From the NCBI RefSeq assembly GCF_002752635.1, contig NZ_AYTW01000016.1, positions 1-64,000 on the forward strand: DNA of 64,000 bases, written 5' to 3'. Shown here piece after piece: positions 16,470 through 25,376 of this stretch (the stretch's first letter is position 1; each line of letters opens with the position of its first letter). The DNA is from Mesotoga sp. Brook.08.105.5.1 (lineage in GTDB: Bacteria; Thermotogota; Thermotogae; Petrotogales; Kosmotogaceae). Below the pieces are notes generated by a model. That model worked only from the letters and a program-made list of their open reading frames with translations, did no database searches and was not told the DNA's origin. A program made the translations under genes and the position numbers.

Positions 16470-17350
16470 CAAGAAGAGTAATATTGATTCCTTTTCTGCT
16501 GATTACATTACTTTCGGGTACAGTTTTTTCGCTCAGGATAGTTGCAACGATTAATCCCTACTATTTGATCGTAAAGGAAATCGTGGGTCAAAATGCTCAG
16601 GTAGATCTTCTTATAGGGCCGGGTCAGAACCCCCACATTTTCTCTCCAAAGATCTCTGACATAAGAAGACTGGATGGAGCGGACCTGGTAATCGCAAACG
16701 GCCTAGATCTTGAGATTTTCCTGGAAAGATATCTGGACGATCTCGCCTCCCGAGGCAAGACGGTTGTGTACATTGGGAATCTCTTGCCCAAGGAGCTTAT
16801 CATGGAGAAAGAAGAGCAGAACGAAGAACACGAACATGACCATCACGTGAATCCTCACATTTGGCTTGATCCAGTGATTCTTACTGATTACGTTATACCC
16901 TTTCTAGTTGAAGCGCTCTCAGAAATCGCACCAGAGAAATCTGGGTACTTTTCAGCGAATGCTGCGCAGCTTATTGATGATCTGCAGGAGTTCGATGAAG
17001 AGGCAAATTCATACCTTGAGAAGTTTCGTGGAAGCGTAGTCATTGTTGCACACCCCAGCTTTACCTATTTCTTCAGAAGATATGGATTGAGACTCGAACC
17101 GGTTCTAGAAGGGATAGGAGATGAGCCTACAATAGGCGAGATAAAGAAACTTGTCGATTTTGTGAGGGGCGAGGAAGTTGTTGGTATTTTTGCGGAGTAC
17201 CAGCACTCTAAGAGAGCCATAGATATTCTGACGGCCGAGACATCTGTAAGACATGGGGAGCTTGACAGTCTTGGAATTTCAATGAGCAGCATCATCGAGC
17301 TGTTGCGGTGGAATCTCGGAGAGATCAAGAGGGTCTTTGATGGAGAGTAG
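16466..17350 (+). CDS. znuA: Zinc ABC transporter substrate-binding protein
   Basis: 294 aa; ATG 16466 overlaps the regulator stop by 4 nt. A signal peptide covers residues 1-22. The cluster A-I metal-binding fold is seen in QNPHIFSPKISDIRRL (first His ligand), the His-rich loop EHEHDHHVNPHIWLDP (loop plus second ligand), VAHPSFTYFFRRYGL (third ligand) and FAEYQHSKRAIDIL. It captures Zn(II) outside the membrane and passes it to ZnuB. No lipobox Cys is evident, so anchoring is unclear. Confidence 0.92.
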   Translation: MTRRVILIPFLLITLLSGTVFSLRIVATINPYYLIVKEIVGQNAQVDLLIGPGQNPHIFSPKISDIRRLDGADLVIANGLDLEIFLERYLDDLASRGKTVVYIGNLLPKELIMEKEEQNEEHEHDHHVNPHIWLDPVILTDYVIPFLVEALSEIAPEKSGYFSANAAQLIDDLQEFDEEANSYLEKFRGSVVIVAHPSFTYFFRRYGLRLEPVLEGIGDEPTIGEIKKLVDFVRGEEVVGIFAEYQHSKRAIDILTAETSVRHGELDSLGISMSSIIELLRWNLGEIKRVFDGE

Positions 17351-18080
17351 AATCCTAAGAGTAGAGAGCTTGAGCTACAAGATCGGCAGCCACTGGATCC
17401 TGAGGGACGTGTCTTTCGAAGTGTCCAGAAGAGAATTCGTAGGAATAATTGGTCCAAACGGTGCCGGAAAGACAACGCTAATTAAAGCGATCGTTGGTGA
17501 TCTAAGCGACTATTCGGGGAAGGTGTCTGTTTCAGCGAAAATTGGATACTTGTCTCAGAACCCCGAAAGAAAGCGAGACTTCCCAATAAGAGTTAAGGAA
17601 GTGGCCGCGATGGGTCTCTATGGAGAGCGCGGAATCCTGAAACCCCTGAGAAAGTGCGATTGGAAGAAAGTTGAGGATCTTCTAGAAAGGGTAGGTATAT
17701 ATGATCTGAAGGAAAGGAGAGCCGGTGCACTCTCCGGCGGCGAGTATCAGCGGCTGATGCTTGCGAGGGCATTGGCATCAGAACCGGAGTTGTTGATACT
17801 GGACGAGCCTGAGGCCGGTGTGGACGAAATGGGAAAAGCCTCCTTTTACAGATTGCTTGAGTCACTAAAGAACGATAAAAACATGGGAATACTTATGGTG
17901 AGCCATGATATTGGAATGGTTTTTGAAGCTTGTGATACCGTGATGTGTATTAACAAGACCCTTCATTGCCACAAATCTGCTGACAAGATACGACCAGAAG
18001 AACTGCAATCAGCTTTTTCTGGCGACCTCGACCTTTTCATAAGATCGAGAGATCACTTCGAAAGGGAGCACCACTTATGA
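17337..18080 (+). CDS. znuC: Zinc ABC transporter ATP-binding protein
   Basis: 247 aa; ATG 17337 overlaps znuA by 14 nt. Walker A GPNGAGKTTL (about residues 40-49), Q-loop LSQNP, signature LSGGEYQRLMLARAL, Walker B LLILDEPEAGVD and switch His in MVSHDIG. The signature and order match the metal-cluster ABC ATPases. The Walker B neighbour is PEAGVD instead of the usual PTAGVD, which is not disabling. Powers zinc import with ZnuA and ZnuB. Confidence 0.93.
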   Translation: MMESRILRVESLSYKIGSHWILRDVSFEVSRREFVGIIGPNGAGKTTLIKAIVGDLSDYSGKVSVSAKIGYLSQNPERKRDFPIRVKEVAAMGLYGERGILKPLRKCDWKKVEDLLERVGIYDLKERRAGALSGGEYQRLMLARALASEPELLILDEPEAGVDEMGKASFYRLLESLKNDKNMGILMVSHDIGMVFEACDTVMCINKTLHCHKSADKIRPEELQSAFSGDLDLFIRSRDHFEREHHL

Positions 18081-18904
18081 TTCAGGATTTTGTGAAGGAC
18101 ATCATAAGCTACGGTTTCCTGAGAAACGCGTTAGTGGCCGCCATTCTCGTAAGTTCACTAACTGGAGTGTTCTCGAGTGTGGTTGTGCTAAGAAGGATAG
18201 AGTTCATTGGAGATGGTGCGGCTCATGCGACATTTGGAGGAATTGCTTTCGGCCTACTTCTCGGAACGGATTATTTGCTTATGGCGGCAATTACGGCCGT
18301 TGTATTTGCAATTGCCGTAAGCTACTTTACCAGGAGGAACAAGTTGTCCGAAAGCAGCGTAATCGGAATACTCCTTCCTCTTTCGATGTCTCTGGGAGTA
18401 ATTGCGCTTTCATTTGTAAAAGGATACACACCGGATGTGATGGGCCTGTTCTTCGGGAACATCCTGATGGTTACTTCTGAAGACGTTTGGCTGCTTATCG
18501 CAGCTAACCTTGTCGCTATGGCCTTCTTCACGATATTCTACAGAGAGCTTCTATATTACTCGTATGACGAGGGAATGGCGAAGCATTACGGTGTGCCTGT
18601 TGGCGCTATTCACTATGCAGTCCTAATAGGAATCAGTTTGAGTGTTGTAAGCTCGGTCAAGATTGCAGGAATTATACTGGTTACGGCATTTCTGGTCATT
18701 CCGGCAGTGGCCGCGAAGCTTATCGCACGCTCATTCAGAAGTATGATCGTTTTCTCTGTGAGCCTGGCAGTGGTAGCTAGCATAATAGGCATATTCGTTT
18801 CTTATGTGCTTGATATGCCTCCCGGACCGGTAATCGTAGTTGCACTATTCTTGGAATTCTTGTTGTCAGCTTCTTTGAAGAGGTTTATTGGAAAGGAATC
18901 TTGA
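18077..18904 (+). CDS. znuB: Zinc ABC transporter permease
   Basis: 275 aa; ATG 18077 overlaps znuC by 4 nt. About eight helices in the ABC-3 permease pattern. Conserved segments: RRIEFIGDGAAHATFGGIAF (the first loop with the AH/ATFG motif), GMAKHYGVPVGAIHY and GIILVTAFLVIPAVAAKLIA, the coupling region with the ATPase. It ends the zinc operon; no obvious terminator hairpin follows. Confidence 0.92.
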   Translation: MIQDFVKDIISYGFLRNALVAAILVSSLTGVFSSVVVLRRIEFIGDGAAHATFGGIAFGLLLGTDYLLMAAITAVVFAIAVSYFTRRNKLSESSVIGILLPLSMSLGVIALSFVKGYTPDVMGLFFGNILMVTSEDVWLLIAANLVAMAFFTIFYRELLYYSYDEGMAKHYGVPVGAIHYAVLIGISLSVVSSVKIAGIILVTAFLVIPAVAAKLIARSFRSMIVFSVSLAVVASIIGIFVSYVLDMPPGPVIVVALFLEFLLSASLKRFIGKES

Positions 18905-19051
18905 AAGATACGACTATCAGATGCGCAGTAGTACAAACTTGGTCGATTGCAGGTGGAGTTGAGCGGGATAGATATATGATCCGAATAGTCGGTGAAGCTT
19001 GTTGTACAGTGGGAATTGAGTAGAGAGCTTGGCGGCGAAGGGAGAAATTAC

Positions 19052-19852
19052 ATGAAGATAACTGTTTTGTGCAACGACAAAGCTCTTAAAGGGTTTGAGT
19101 CTGAACACGGCATCTCTTTTTACATTGAATCAAGCAAAAAAAAGTACTTGTTCGATACCGGATCTACAGACGTTGCTGTTAAGAATGCAGCGAAACTTGG
19201 TATAGATTTGTCTGAGATCGAAATGATTATCATCAGCCACGGTCACTACGACCATCTTGGAGGTTTAGAGAGCGTACTTCGTGAGTCTGGAGGAAAGAAA
19301 GTACTGATTGGTGAAGGTGGTTTTGAGCCGAAGTATAGCGGTAAAGTGGAGTCAAGTCCCAAAATTAATAGAGCAGAATTCGAAGAGCTTGGGGCGTCAG
19401 TAGAAAATGTATGCTCTTCGAAGGAGATTGAAAAGGATCTCTATGTATTGACCGCAGCGCCTTTTGCCACAGATGAGAGGCCTGAGGAGAAACATAACAA
19501 GGTTGATGGCAGAAAGCAAACTCGCGATTTCTTCGGTGATGAGCTTTCTCTTGCTCTTGTCGAGAGCGGTATTGTAACGGTAATAACCGGTTGTTCTCAC
19601 AGGGGTATTGGAAACATAATCAAGCAGGCCTCTGAGTATGGAGAGGTGAAGGCTGTGGTTGGGGGCCTACATTTGCTTCACAAAACAAAGGAGGAGCTTG
19701 ATGGGATTTTCAACTATTTAGAGGGATTTAAAATTGAGAAATTCCACATTGGGCACTGTACAGGGGATGAAGTTATAAAGGCTATTGAGCGAAGGTTTTC
19801 TGCCAAAGTCTGTGAGCTTCGAGCCGGAGAAACCTTTGAGTCTCTTATATAA
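19052..19852 (+). CDS. MBL-fold metallohydrolase
   Basis: 266 aa from ATG 19052 behind AAGGGAGAA; the open frame upstream to 18992 has no ribosome site. LFDTGSTDVAVKNAAKLGID is followed by the metal motif ISHGHYDHLGGLESVL (HxHxDH). TGCSHRGIGNIIKQ and GGLHLLHKTKEELDGI carry later metal ligands, and FHIGHCTGDEVIKAIE closes the fold. The pattern is that of the archaeal/bacterial subgroup related to methanopterin-type beta-RFAP synthases, where many members have no known substrate. Cytoplasmic. Substrate unassigned. Confidence 0.85.
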   Translation: MKITVLCNDKALKGFESEHGISFYIESSKKKYLFDTGSTDVAVKNAAKLGIDLSEIEMIIISHGHYDHLGGLESVLRESGGKKVLIGEGGFEPKYSGKVESSPKINRAEFEELGASVENVCSSKEIEKDLYVLTAAPFATDERPEEKHNKVDGRKQTRDFFGDELSLALVESGIVTVITGCSHRGIGNIIKQASEYGEVKAVVGGLHLLHKTKEELDGIFNYLEGFKIEKFHIGHCTGDEVIKAIERRFSAKVCELRAGETFESLI

Positions 19853-19907
19853 CAATGTAAGACTATTACCGTCAAATCATGAAGTAGCAAATTAGGAGGT
19901 CGAAGAA

Positions 19908-21080
19908 ATGGACAAAATGATGAACTTTGAGTATTTTCTGCCGACAAGGATTGTCTTTGGTGTGGGTACGGTGAATAAGGTAGGCAAACTAGCCAGAAAT
20001 CTGGGCAAGAAGGCAATGATAGTAACAGGAAGAAGTAGTACGAAGAAAACAGGTCTTCTTGATGAAGTGATCTCGATCTTGGAGAAAAGTGGAATCGAAA
20101 GTGTTGTGTTTGATGATATAGTACCTAACCCACTATCATCAACGGTCGACAAAGGCGCCGAAATTGCCAACAGAGAAAAATGCGATATGGTCATAGGTCT
20201 TGGCGGAGGCAGCCCAATAGATTCGGCAAAGCTCATTGCAGTGGTGGCCAAAGATGGTGGCCGATGTTGGGAGTACACCGGATCTGGAGGAGGAAGAGTT
20301 CCGAAAGCTGCGCTCCCTATCATCGCCATTCCAACAACTCACGGAACAGGAACCGAGTCTGACCCCTTTGCGGTTGTGACGAACAGTGAAACCAACGAGA
20401 AGATAGGCGTTGGATTCGACCAGACTTTTCCTGTCATTTCCGTTGTGGATCCTGAGGTTATGAAGACCTTGCCTCCCTATCAGACGGCAGCTACCGGCAT
20501 GGATGCCTTCTATCATGCAATTGAGTCGTACATAAATACAAATCATCAACCGACATCTGATCTTCTCGCGATGGAAGCAATGGCGCTTATAAATCACTAT
20601 TTACCAATAGCATACACGGATGGGAATAATATTGAAGCCAGGACTGCTCTTGCCTGGGCGAGTACTGCCGCCGGCATTTGTGAAACACTATCGGGCTGTA
20701 TTGCAAACCATTCATTAGAACACCCAATAAGTGCTCATTACGATGCTACACACGGTGCGGGGCTTTGTGCTACAGGACCTGCCTTCTTTGATTACATCAG
20801 GCCTCATACAAAAGAGAGACTGGCGCGAGTGGCTCAGATAATGGGAGCTCCAGAAAGCGTGATAGATATCAACAGGCTCTCTGAAATGTCAATAGAACTC
20901 ATTCATAGGCTTCAGAAAAGTGTAGAAATCGATATCACTCTTAAGGAGCTTGGAGTCGAGAGGTCTATGCTTGGCAGATTAGCTGAAGATGCAATGAGAA
21001 CAATGGGCGGATTGGTTGAGGTGACTCCAGGAGACCTGAAGACCGAAGACTTGAAGAAGATTCTGGAGATGTCTTATTGA
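19908..21080 (+). CDS. Iron-containing alcohol dehydrogenase
   Basis: 390 aa, ATG 19908 after TTAGGAGGTCG. The N-terminal nucleotide fold has the family motif MVIGLGGGSPIDSAKLIA (about residues 90-107). The metal-binding C-terminal part holds TGMDAFYHAIESYI and HSLEHPISAHYDATHGAG with the Asp and three His ligands in place. It should reduce aldehydes or oxidise alcohols with NAD(P)H in fermentation. It follows the MBL gene by 55 nt on the same strand and could share its message. Confidence 0.93.
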   Translation: MDKMMNFEYFLPTRIVFGVGTVNKVGKLARNLGKKAMIVTGRSSTKKTGLLDEVISILEKSGIESVVFDDIVPNPLSSTVDKGAEIANREKCDMVIGLGGGSPIDSAKLIAVVAKDGGRCWEYTGSGGGRVPKAALPIIAIPTTHGTGTESDPFAVVTNSETNEKIGVGFDQTFPVISVVDPEVMKTLPPYQTAATGMDAFYHAIESYINTNHQPTSDLLAMEAMALINHYLPIAYTDGNNIEARTALAWASTAAGICETLSGCIANHSLEHPISAHYDATHGAGLCATGPAFFDYIRPHTKERLARVAQIMGAPESVIDINRLSEMSIELIHRLQKSVEIDITLKELGVERSMLGRLAEDAMRTMGGLVEVTPGDLKTEDLKKILEMSY

Positions 21081-21965
21081 TAGAGAGTTCGCCGTAAAGA
21101 TCCGTTCAACGCTGTGAAGAGCCGTCCTCTGCCGTCCAATAACATGACCGTCCTTCGTGAAGATCAGCCGAGAAAGGGCGTTGTCGAGAGCTTCGCTTCG
21201 AGAGTGCGAGAATTCATAGTTGACCGTCAACGGTCCGCCGTTCTCCGACCGAGAAGAGAGGACAAGCAGAAATGATGCCGACTTCGTCGGGAAGTGATGC
21301 TCGCTGGCGCGTGGAAGTGATGCTGGAGTAAAACATCAGACGCAGGGCTGGGCAAGAACGGCCCAGGTCGCAATGCCCGGAGAAGCATCCGGGGACGCAA
21401 GGCTGGCGAAGATCACGCCAGGGCGCAATGCTGCCTTCGGCAGGAGGCAACAAAATAGCCATTCAGGCTTCGCCTGGCCAGTACCACTTCGTGGGTATGA
21501 GGCGCAGGGAAGAACCGGGTCTGGGGTCTAGGGCCCGGTTAGATCGCTAGAAGCCGTTCTTGGGGAGAGCCGCTGAACACCTAAGAACGAAGACCTTCTG
21601 TTAAGGGTCATCCCGTGATGTTTCTGCACGGGATCTCGCATCTAAGTACCGCTGAACGGTGGGAAGAGCCGTAATCCGTTGACCGTCCAAGAGCAAGGAC
21701 CCGTCCACCGATAAGAGCATCAGTGATAGCAATGCCTGCTTCGCAGGGAAGCTTTTTTGGTTCAACGTGCTCTTTCCTACCACGAACCCGCTACCCCCAA
21801 CCCCGGCCTTTTGCTTTTTCTTACAACTTGCATCTTGGAACTTGCAACTGAGCTTTAACAAGCGCACAGCGGATCTAGGAACGAAAGACAAATCCTCGCT
21901 CTGGAAGAACAGGTTTTTTCCTTGTCGAACGGAGAACCATTCAACGGTGAACCGCTTCCTTTGCT
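21081..21965. repeat. Gene-free stretch packed with small hairpins and CCGT-type repeats
   Basis: About 880 bp without a credible gene. Several near-perfect short hairpins share the loop TTC closed by C-G: CCGACTTCGTCGG (21278-21290), CTGCCTTCGGCAG (21431-21443), CAGGCTTCGCCTG (21464-21476), CCACTTCGTGG (21484-21494) and CCTGCTTCGCAGG (21735-21747). Others have longer loops: CTGGGC/GCCCAG (21348-21366), CCCGG/CCGGG (21376-21393), CTGGCG/CGCCAG (21403-21421). Many follow AATG. Variants of CCGTTGACCGTC, CCGTTCAACG and ACTTGCATCTTGGAACTTG fill the rest. It ends where the oppF stop begins. Probably accumulated repeat debris or a structured non-coding element. Confidence 0.6.
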
Positions 21966-21970
21966 CTTTC

Positions 21971-23008
21971 CTACCCCTTAATCCCTACCCCGTTCCTGCT
22001 TTCTTCAACGACTTCCTTCCATCTCCTGCAGGCATGCAAGTGTCCGTCCTCTATCTCCTGAAGCTGAGGTTCTTCCTTCTCCCAGCATTCAGCCTTTGCA
22101 TAAGGACATCTTGGATGGAATCTGCAGCCGGGAGGGATATTGGCGGCTGAGGGGATCTCTCCCTTTATAGGCACTATCTTGGGTTTGTTCACCTTTCCCG
22201 CGACCGGTTCACATACGGCAGCAATGAGAGCCCTTGTGTATGGATGAACAGGATTGTCTATAACATCATCTGGATCTCCTATCTCTATTATCTTTCCAAG
22301 ATACATGACAGCTATCCTGTCTGTGAAGTATCTCGCAGTAGAGAGATCGTGTGTTATGTAGAGATAAGTAAGCCCGAGGTCTCTCTGCACTTCCTTCATC
22401 ATATGGAGTATCTCGGCCCTGGTTGAAAGGTCTATCATGGATACCGGTTCATCCGCAACGAGAAGCTCGGGATTGAGAAGAAGAGTCCTGGCAGTAGCAG
22501 CCCTCTGTCTCTGACCACCGGATAACATGTGGGGATACCTCACAAGGAACTCATCTGGGGGGTTGAGCTTAACTTCCCTCAAAGCCTTCTCTATCATCTT
22601 CATTCTCGCGTCCCTGTCTTCTCCGAGTTTGTGTATTATGAGAGGCTCTTCCATGACATCCCTTATCTTGAACCTCGGGTTCATGGAAGCGTATGGATCC
22701 TGAAAGATCATCTGTACGTTCCTTCTGTATCTCTTCAGTTCATCTTTCTCTATATGAGTGACATCCTTTCCGTTTAGAAGCATGTTGCCGCCTGTAGGCT
22801 CGAGGAGTTTCATAATTAGTTTTCCCGTCGTCGTCTTTCCACAACCGGACTCTCCAACGAGACCGAATATCTCGCCCCTGTTTATTGAGAAGGATATACC
22901 GTCAACGGCCTTAACATAATTGTGTTCACCCTTGAAGAACTGGGATATGCTTCTCCTTATGGGGAACCACTTCTGAAGGTCTTTCACTTCAATGATCTTA
23001 TCTGTCAT
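21971..23008 (-). CDS. Oligopeptide/oligosaccharide ABC transporter ATP-binding protein (OppF type)
   Basis: 345 aa. Walker A GLVGESGCGKTTTGKL, Q-loop MIFQDPYASMNPRF, signature LSGGQRQRAATARTLL, Walker B LLVADEPVSMIDLSTR and switch His YITHDLSTARY. The C-terminal oligopeptide/dipeptide-type tail PPGCRFHPRCPYAKAECW has the Cys cluster that binds Fe-S in some OppD/OppF proteins. It overlaps the upstream oppD-like gene by 4 nt. Last gene of a four-gene operon. In Thermotogota such transporters often carry oligosaccharides rather than peptides. Confidence 0.92.
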   Translation of the reverse strand: MTDKIIEVKDLQKWFPIRRSISQFFKGEHNYVKAVDGISFSINRGEIFGLVGESGCGKTTTGKLIMKLLEPTGGNMLLNGKDVTHIEKDELKRYRRNVQMIFQDPYASMNPRFKIRDVMEEPLIIHKLGEDRDARMKMIEKALREVKLNPPDEFLVRYPHMLSGGQRQRAATARTLLLNPELLVADEPVSMIDLSTRAEILHMMKEVQRDLGLTYLYITHDLSTARYFTDRIAVMYLGKIIEIGDPDDVIDNPVHPYTRALIAAVCEPVAGKVNKPKIVPIKGEIPSAANIPPGCRFHPRCPYAKAECWEKEEPQLQEIEDGHLHACRRWKEVVEESRNGVGIKG

Positions 23009-23982
23009 CTCTTCTCACACCTCCAGCAGGCCACCATGTGTTCCTCTTCAATCTCAATAAGGGGTGGTTCTTCTTCCTTGCACTTATCCATAGCGAGGGT
23101 ACATCTCGGATGAAATCTGCAGCCCGATGGAGGTTCCAGTAAGTCTGGAGGAGCACCGGGGATGAACGATAATTCACTTACCTTCGCGTGCAGTCTGGGA
23201 GTTGCAGCGAGCAAGTTTCTTGTATAGGGATGACAGGGCCCCTGTTCTCCGTATATCTGCTGGTTTGTTCCTATCTCCACTATCTTTCCGGCATACATAA
23301 CGGCTATTCTGTCGGACACTTCCGCCTCAGTTGCAAGATCGTGAGTTATGAAGATGAAGGAAAGGTCGAGTTTCTCCTTCAGGTCTTTGAGAAGGTTTAT
23401 TATCTGAGCCTGCACGATAACATCCAGGGCTGTGGTGGGTTCGTCACAGATTATCACCTTCGGTTCTAGAAAGAGAGCGGTAGCGATGGCGATTCTCTGT
23501 TTCATGCCACCTGAGAGTTCATGTGGATATCTCTTAACTATGTCGCTGGAGAGACCGACCAGGTTGAGATACTTCTCTATCCTCTTTCTCGCCTCGTCTC
23601 TCTCCATCTCTCTGTGTTCCTGCAGAGTCTCCATCATCTGTTTTCCGATGGTGTAGACGGGAGTGAGGGTATTCATAGCGCCCTGAAAGACCATGGAGAT
23701 CTTCTCCCAGCGGATGTTCCTTCTCATTTCATTCTCACGCAGGGGAGTAATGTCTATACCGTCGACCACTATCTTCCCGCCTGCGATCTTACCCGGGGGA
23801 GTGGGCATCTTAAGCAGGGCGAAGCCGGTGGTAGTCTTTCCGCAACCGGACTCGCCTACTAGACCGAGAGTCTCACCCTTCTTGAGAAAGAAAGAGATAT
23901 CGTCTGCGGCCTTCACGACGCCTTTGCTCGTGTAGTAGTAAAGCTTGAGGTTATCTACTGTCAATATGTTATCCATAGTCAT
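23005..23982 (-). CDS. Oligopeptide/oligosaccharide ABC transporter ATP-binding protein (OppD type)
   Basis: 325 aa. Walker A GLVGESGCGKTTTGFALL, Q-loop MVFQGAMNTLTPVYT, signature LSGGMKQRIAIATALF, Walker B VIICDEPTTALDVIVQ, switch His FITHDLATEAEV, and tail PPSGCRFHPRCTLAMDKC. The N-terminus LTVDNLKLYYYTSKGVVKAA is standard. It shares one base with the oppC-like stop upstream and overlaps oppF by 4 nt. Pairs with OppF as the heterodimeric ATPase. Confidence 0.92.
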   Translation of the reverse strand: MTMDNILTVDNLKLYYYTSKGVVKAADDISFFLKKGETLGLVGESGCGKTTTGFALLKMPTPPGKIAGGKIVVDGIDITPLRENEMRRNIRWEKISMVFQGAMNTLTPVYTIGKQMMETLQEHREMERDEARKRIEKYLNLVGLSSDIVKRYPHELSGGMKQRIAIATALFLEPKVIICDEPTTALDVIVQAQIINLLKDLKEKLDLSFIFITHDLATEAEVSDRIAVMYAGKIVEIGTNQQIYGEQGPCHPYTRNLLAATPRLHAKVSELSFIPGAPPDLLEPPSGCRFHPRCTLAMDKCKEEEPPLIEIEEEHMVACWRCEKR

Positions 23983-25376
23983 TACCTCGTCTTCAGTTTC
24001 GGGTTAAGTATCTTGTCCATTGCAAACCCTACAAATGCGAATGTCATACCCATGAAGGCTATCGCCAGTCCTGGTGGTATTACCCACCACCACATCCCAC
24101 TCAGCATAGCTCCGCCGCTGTTGGCTGCCTGGAGTATCTGTCCCCACGTAACAATAGTTGCATCTCCAAGACCCAAAAGGCTTATCGTAGCCTCTACAAC
24201 GATAGCACCTGGGACATTGAGCGCCATAGAGGCGAAGGCGTAAGGGATAAGCAGAGGCACCATATGCTTGAAGATTATTCTCGTATTAGATGCCCCGAGA
24301 GCTCTTGAGGCCTCTATGTAGGTCTCTTCCTTTATCTGGAGTCCCATGCTTCTGACTGTCTTCACCGGTCCTACCCAGTAGAAGATGCACATTATTCCTA
24401 TCATTACCCATATATTCGGCTTGAAGACTGCGCTCATGACGATGAGAACGGGAAGCATAGGAACGCTTATGAATATCTCGAATATCCTTTGCATGAGTGA
24501 GTCCTTCCAACCTCCGACGTATGCACTTATGACACCATATACGACACCTATGGATACTGAGATGAGGGCAGTGAGCAGTCCGATAAGCATAGCCCATTTC
24601 ACGCCTGCGATTACTCCGCTCCATATGTCTCTCTTGGAGTTGTCCGTTCCAAGAATACCGTGCACTCTGCCTGCAATATTTACAAAGGCTCCTTCGATGT
24701 TTTCGTCGGCCTTCTGCAGCAAAAGGGTTACCTTCAACTTGTATGTTCCCACCAATGGCGAAGGGCTTCTGAATATGCCCGGTTGAGCCTTAGAGAACAG
24801 AACATCAGTAGTCTTTATGGTCTGAAGCTGGACTCCTTCTGAGGGGGAATACTTCTTTCCAAAATTCATGGCCGAAGTCTGAGACGATCTGTCTATCGAA
24901 ACTCTTAGACTCTGAGTAGGGGACACTTCAAGCTGTTTTCTATATAGATCGATCGTCAAACCGTCCGGTCTCTCGATCGCAATAACTACAGTTGGTTTGC
25001 CGACTCCCGAGGCATGAAATACGATATCTGAAGGAGCAACTGAAGCAGAATAATCGTATTCGAAGACGTATTCTTGTATTCTCATCGCTCCCGCCATAGT
25101 CTCAGAAAACGAGTATTCCTCAATACTCTCGGAAACAGCTCTCTTTTTTGAAGCGAATATATTGATCCATGAAGGCGGAGCGCTAGCCGGCAGGTCCTGC
25201 CAATAAGTTATGTCCCTCCACTTCAGATTTGCTTCGGGATAGGGGACGATAACCGGTTCGAAGATCAAGATAAATATGAATATAACAAGAAAGATTACCC
25301 CGATTATGCCTGACTTGACCTTTCTGAACTCGCTCCAAAAACCGCCTAATGATCTTCTGAAGTCGCTAATAGTCAC
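23982..25376 (-). CDS. ABC transporter permease (OppC type) with large external insertion
   Basis: 464 aa, longer than the usual ~300. Helix 1 is at residues ~25-42. Residues ~45-255 are a hydrophilic, beta-rich insertion (for example IVFHASGVGKPTVVIAIERP) expected outside the membrane. The standard permease core then begins with GTDNSKRDIWSGVIAGVKWA and includes EASRALGASNTRIIFKHMVP (EAA loop contacting the ATPases). The insertion could dock the substrate-binding protein, whose gene is not in this operon. Overlaps oppB by 4 nt. Confidence 0.9.
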   Translation of the reverse strand: MTISDFRRSLGGFWSEFRKVKSGIIGVIFLVIFIFILIFEPVIVPYPEANLKWRDITYWQDLPASAPPSWINIFASKKRAVSESIEEYSFSETMAGAMRIQEYVFEYDYSASVAPSDIVFHASGVGKPTVVIAIERPDGLTIDLYRKQLEVSPTQSLRVSIDRSSQTSAMNFGKKYSPSEGVQLQTIKTTDVLFSKAQPGIFRSPSPLVGTYKLKVTLLLQKADENIEGAFVNIAGRVHGILGTDNSKRDIWSGVIAGVKWAMLIGLLTALISVSIGVVYGVISAYVGGWKDSLMQRIFEIFISVPMLPVLIVMSAVFKPNIWVMIGIMCIFYWVGPVKTVRSMGLQIKEETYIEASRALGASNTRIIFKHMVPLLIPYAFASMALNVPGAIVVEATISLLGLGDATIVTWGQILQAANSGGAMLSGMWWWVIPPGLAIAFMGMTFAFVGFAMDKILNPKLKTR

